IMG/VR virus record: IMGVR_UViG_3300044730_000689
Span: 1 to 24,789 of that record
Direction: 5' to 3' (one strand)
DNA: 24,789 nt
Source of the DNA: a virus
Part shown: positions 23,469 to 24,789 of the stretch, piece after piece
How the letters are laid out: the number at the start of each line of letters is the position of its first letter
Position numbering within the stretch: the stretch's first letter is position 1
The notes under the pieces: model-generated
What the model saw: only the letters and a program-made list of their open reading frames with translations
Told to the model about the DNA's origin: nothing
The model's database searches: none
Translations under genes and position numbers: made by a program

Positions 23469-23480
23469 TAAAATATTTCT
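23469..23480 (+). promoter_or_regulatory. Leaderless promoter candidate for the 23481 gene
   Basis: TAAAAT (23469-23474) ends 6 bases before ATG 23481, with no ribosome binding site between. The sequence TAAAATATTTCTATG is identical to that at the divergent gene starting at 22843. Confidence 0.5.
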
Positions 23481-23687
23481 ATGAAAATTGCTGAAATGTT
23501 TGCTTTAAGATTGGCTGAAGAGCTTAATATCATCAGCATTTTTTTACTGCTTTTAGTTGCTTTTATGGGTTTTTGTGTCTATTCAATTTATTATATGCTT
23601 CGCTCTGAGCGCCAATTTTGGCTTGAAACTAATAAAGAGCTTCAAAACCAAATAAATACTTTACTGGACCGCTTAACGCATTTATAA
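23481..23687 (+). CDS. Small membrane protein with coiled-coil tail, 68 aa
   Basis: The 68-residue product has one clear membrane segment at about residues 17-40 (IISIFLLLLVAFMGFCVYSI), preceded by an amphipathic start (MKIAEMFALRLAEELN) and followed by a charged, heptad-like tail (ETNKELQNQINTLLDRLTHL). This layout fits a small inner-membrane protein such as a spanin- or holin-associated factor, but no family is recognised. It is on the plus strand, divergent from the late operon across the control region. Translation probably starts without a leader. The stop TAA lies within the TATAAT that precedes the next gene. Confidence 0.6.
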   Translation: MKIAEMFALRLAEELNIISIFLLLLVAFMGFCVYSIYYMLRSERQFWLETNKELQNQINTLLDRLTHL

Positions 23688-23694
23688 TTTTTTT
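23683..23694 (+). promoter_or_regulatory. Leaderless promoter candidate for the 23695 gene
   Basis: A perfect TATAAT (23683-23688) ends 6 bases before ATG 23695, with TTTACT 17 bases further upstream (23660-23665). No Shine-Dalgarno sequence is present. The spacing repeats that of the genes starting at 22843 and 23481. The region lies in the end of the preceding gene. Confidence 0.45.
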
Positions 23695-23922
23695 ATGGCA
23701 ATTGAGATTATTTTTTGTATCGTAGTTTTGTTTTTCGCTGGAGCGATTAAATCCAAAGCTAATGGAATCCAAAAAGAGCTAGATCTTCAGCGCGCAAGTT
23801 TGGAAATCACGCGCCAAAAACTAGCACTAATAAAAACCAAGCTAAATCAAGCCGATTTCCGCAAGAATATAATTCAAATAAATAAAAAGAGCGCCAGCTC
23901 CAAAAATCAAAAAACTTGCTAG
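23695..23922 (+). CDS. Spanin-like small membrane/coiled-coil protein, 75 aa
   Basis: The 75-residue product has an N-terminal membrane segment (AIEIIFCIVVLFFAGAI, residues 2-18) followed by a basic, helical region with coiled-coil character (KELDLQRASLEITRQKLALI, then KTKLNQADFRKN). An N-terminal anchor with a periplasmic coiled coil is the layout of inner-membrane spanins (Rz-like), but sequence identity to a known family is not seen. The 7-base gap to the preceding gene supports a two-gene unit. The last 81 bases overlap the end of a minus-strand gene, so one of the two C-termini may be incidental. Confidence in coding is moderate; confidence in function is low. Confidence 0.5.
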   Translation: MAIEIIFCIVVLFFAGAIKSKANGIQKELDLQRASLEITRQKLALIKTKLNQADFRKNIIQINKKSASSKNQKTC

Positions 23923-24054
23923 CCAAAAAGCTAGTTTATTTCCTGAGGATCCAGGCCCAAAAAGTATCTCTTGTTTAATTTCTTGTTTCATATTTACTCT
24001 AGACTTATCGCGGTCTCTAAGGTTCCTAAATTCATATTTTTTAATTATCGGCAT
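23842..24054 (-). CDS. Small membrane protein, 70 aa, holin-like layout
   Basis: The 70-residue product has a basic N-terminus (MPIIKKYEFRNLRDRDKSRV), a polar middle (EILFGPGSSGNK) and one membrane segment near the C-terminus (about 43-63: FWLASFLIFGAGALFIYLNY), then AEIGLI. No family is recognised; a holin or other membrane accessory protein is possible. The ATG at 24054 is chosen because GGAG lies 8 bases upstream. A second ATG (Met22, 23991) has a poorer site. It is the last of three minus-strand genes packed end to end. Its 3' end overlaps the plus-strand 75-residue gene. Confidence 0.5.
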   Translation of the reverse strand: MPIIKKYEFRNLRDRDKSRVNMKQEIKQEILFGPGSSGNKLAFWLASFLIFGAGALFIYLNYILAEIGLI

Positions 24055-24058
24055 ATTT

Positions 24059-24154
24059 TTAACTCCATTTTTTTAGTAAAAACCCAAACAGTATCAGCAA
24101 CATGGTATTGACATTATTAACCATGTGATCAGCTAACATTTCCATATTACTCAT
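24059..24154 (-). CDS. Very small membrane protein, 31 aa
   Basis: Read directly from the minus strand, ATG at 24154 opens 31 codons: MSNMEMLADHMVNNVNTMLL, then ILFGFLLKKWS and TAA. It has a hydrophobic segment (MLLILFGFLL) ending in KKWS, like a minimal membrane protein. Its start overlaps the end of the exported-protein gene (stop at 24147), and it ends 4 bases before the ATG of the 70-residue membrane protein, whose ribosome binding site lies inside its last codons. This tight packing supports it as a gene. In-frame alternative starts are Met4 and Met6. No function is recognised. Confidence 0.5.
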   Translation of the reverse strand: MSNMEMLADHMVNNVNTMLLILFGFLLKKWS

Positions 24155-24491
24155 TATCTACCAGCCTTGCGCCTGTCTGCGCCTGATCTCTGTTGAAATT
24201 GAACATCTTTCTTGATGGCTGTCCGTAATAGGCGATAGCTTCACGATACGCCGATTCTCTGTTGATACCCTCTTTTTTTACAGCTGAAACGCGCCGCTTT
24301 TGGGCTCTGTGGAGCTTTTTTAAAGCTTGCATATAGTTTTGTACCCTTTCGAGTTCTGGTTGAACCTGGCGCATTTCAGCGCTGATTCTGAAAAGCTCCG
24401 ACTCTTCCAGATACAGGATCGGATCTTGCGCCTTTACAGCACCACTGGCCAGATTTGTAATTACTATTCCCAATATTATGTATTTCCTCAT
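24147..24491 (-). CDS. Exported protein with signal peptide, 114 aa
   Basis: The product starts MRKYIILGIVITNLASGAVK and has a good signal peptide, with likely cleavage after AVKA (before QDPILYL). The mature part is helical and charged (LFRISAEMRQVQPELERVQN) and has an Arg/Lys-rich centre (KKLHRAQKRRVSAVKKEG), ending DQAQTGARLVDNE. No domain is recognised. ATG 24491 is preferred over ATG 24506 because GAGAGGTG lies just upstream of it; the longer form would put five extra residues before the signal peptide. G+C is higher than in neighbours (47% in 24241-24300). It could act in the periplasm as an outer part of a lysis or exclusion system; this is only a guess. Confidence 0.6.
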   Translation of the reverse strand: MRKYIILGIVITNLASGAVKAQDPILYLEESELFRISAEMRQVQPELERVQNYMQALKKLHRAQKRRVSAVKKEGINRESAYREAIAYYGQPSRKMFNFNRDQAQTGARLVDNE

Positions 24492-24526
24492 TGTTTCACC
24501 TCTCATACTGGATCTATTCCCCAGAA

Positions 24527-24548
24527 ACCCCTAATATTTACCCCTAAT
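24527..24548. repeat. Direct repeat ACCCCTAAT, 13-bp period
   Basis: ACCCCTAAT occurs at 24527-24535 and 24540-24548 in the gap between divergent genes starting at 24491 and 24658. It is a candidate regulator site; the 13-bp spacing equals that of the AGCCGAGTTTAA pair at 23414. Confidence 0.5.
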
Positions 24549-24581
24549 TAAGTTATTAATATTTATTTAATCATTTTCTTA

Positions 24582-24611
24582 TTGACAATATAATCTAAAA
24601 ATGGGAATATA
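24582..24611 (+). promoter_or_regulatory. Promoter candidate for the 24658 gene
   Basis: A perfect TTGACA (24582-24587) is followed at 17-18 bases by GAATAT/AATATA (24605-24611), a fair -10. The same bases read on the other strand give TTGTCA (24588-24583), so divergent promoters may share this element. Confidence 0.5.
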
Positions 24612-24620
24612 TTTTATACA

Positions 24621-24637
24621 AGCGATCGGAAATCGCT
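24621..24637 (+). promoter_or_regulatory. Leader hairpin before the 24658 gene
   Basis: AGCGAT (24621-24626) and ATCGCT (24632-24637) form a perfect 6-bp stem with a 5-base loop, 7 bases before the AAGGAGA ribosome binding site (24644-24650). It could act as an operator in DNA or a hairpin in the mRNA. Confidence 0.5.
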
Positions 24638-24657
24638 AAATCAAAGGAGAAATTAAA

Positions 24658-24789
24658 ATGACAATCAAAACTAACGACGGCCGTAATACTGGAATCATTA
24701 GCCCATGTGGAAATTTCAAGTATCATCTTTTCGACACTTGCGCTGATCAATACAATCTTGTAAACGGAGATTGGGTTTTAAATGGCCAA
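24658..24789 (+). CDS. Unrecognised gene, 5' part only (44 codons)
   Basis: The frame is open from ATG 24658 to the window end: MTIKTNDGRNTGIISPCGNF, then KYHLFDTCADQYNL, VNGDWVLNGQ. AAGGAGA lies 7 bases upstream, the strongest ribosome binding site in this region, with a promoter and hairpin before it. Two Cys residues (17 and 28) and several Gly/Asn turns are visible, but 44 residues do not allow a family call. It is on the opposite strand to the late operon, so it may start another transcription unit. Confidence 0.6.
   Translation, partial: MTIKTNDGRNTGIISPCGNFKYHLFDTCADQYNLVNGDWVLNGQ

Larger units (their letters stand above)
22844..23480. other. Gene-free control region
   Basis: I found no convincing gene in these 637 bases. 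They hold eleven TGCCA/TGGCA pentamers, a 51-bp inverted repeat, two TAGKGTATACT sites (23138-23148 and 23191-23201), A-tracts (A7 at 22896-22902 and 22907-22913, 11 bases apart), a nested stem-loop (23235-23269: AAAACC/GCGGTTTT with inner ATGG/CCAT, then T5), and a tandem 12-mer before the plus-strand gene. The composition and repeats fit an operator, replication origin or recombination/end site. Confidence 0.7.

Noticed and set aside
22844-23480. Possible tRNA or other structured RNA gene
   Set aside because: No cloverleaf or T-arm pattern (GTTCRA) was found; the stem-loops seen are short and separate.
24492-24506. Upstream ATG (24506) as start of the exported protein
   Set aside because: It would place five extra residues before the signal peptide and lacks the ribosome binding site; GAGAGGTG lies correctly before ATG 24491.

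Overview
The window is the late (virion) half of a contractile-tailed bacteriophage or prophage, A+T-rich, with nearly all genes on the minus strand. Read from right to left, genes run from about 22.8 kb to base 1 as one packed late operon. Starts and stops often overlap by 1-14 bases. The head half is lambda-like in order and family: Nu1-like small terminase, GpA-like large terminase, gpW, lambda-type portal, a fused prohead protease/Mu gpT-like capsid protein, a DUF2190 decoration-type protein and a gpFII-like joiner. The tail half is Mu-like: gp38-like, sheath, tube, frameshifted chaperones, tape measure, DNA-circularization/N protein, gp44, gp45, gp46, gp47, gp48. The virion should therefore be a lambda-headed, Mu-tailed myovirus. 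The host is not shown by the sequence; base composition and gene families fit a low-GC proteobacterium, but this is inference. No integrase, transposase, tRNA, rRNA, IS or CRISPR was seen.

Layout. 1-9233: baseplate, tape measure, tube, sheath and associated small proteins. 9243-13712: a module of repeat-rich surface or fibre-like proteins placed between tail terminator and sheath, partly of higher GC than its surroundings. 13705-15935: a tail terminator built from two fused copies, a fibre-family protein, the head-tail joiner and the decoration-type protein. 15960-21972: capsid, portal, gpW and terminase. 21973-22225: late leader with a candidate promoter overlapped by a dyad. 22226-22843: an isolated gp10/gpZ-like tail-completion candidate with its own apparently leaderless promoter.

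22844-23480 is a gene-free control region of unusual density. It holds eleven TGCCA/TGGCA pentamers, a 51-bp A+T-only perfect inverted repeat, repeated GTATAC sites, phased A-tracts and a tandem 12-bp repeat. It is bounded by the same 15-mer (TAAAATATTTCTATG) at both divergent start codons. Right of it lies a cluster of very small membrane or exported proteins: two on the plus strand, three on the minus strand (one of 31 residues read directly from the DNA). This could be the lysis region, but no endolysin is visible. The window ends in the first 44 codons of a plus-strand gene with a strong promoter-like region, a leader hairpin and a strong ribosome binding site.

The most unusual points are the control region and its leaderless starts, the fused tandem tail terminator, the possible nested capsid start inside the protease-capsid fusion, the probable -1 frameshift in the tail chaperones, and the small-membrane-protein cluster.
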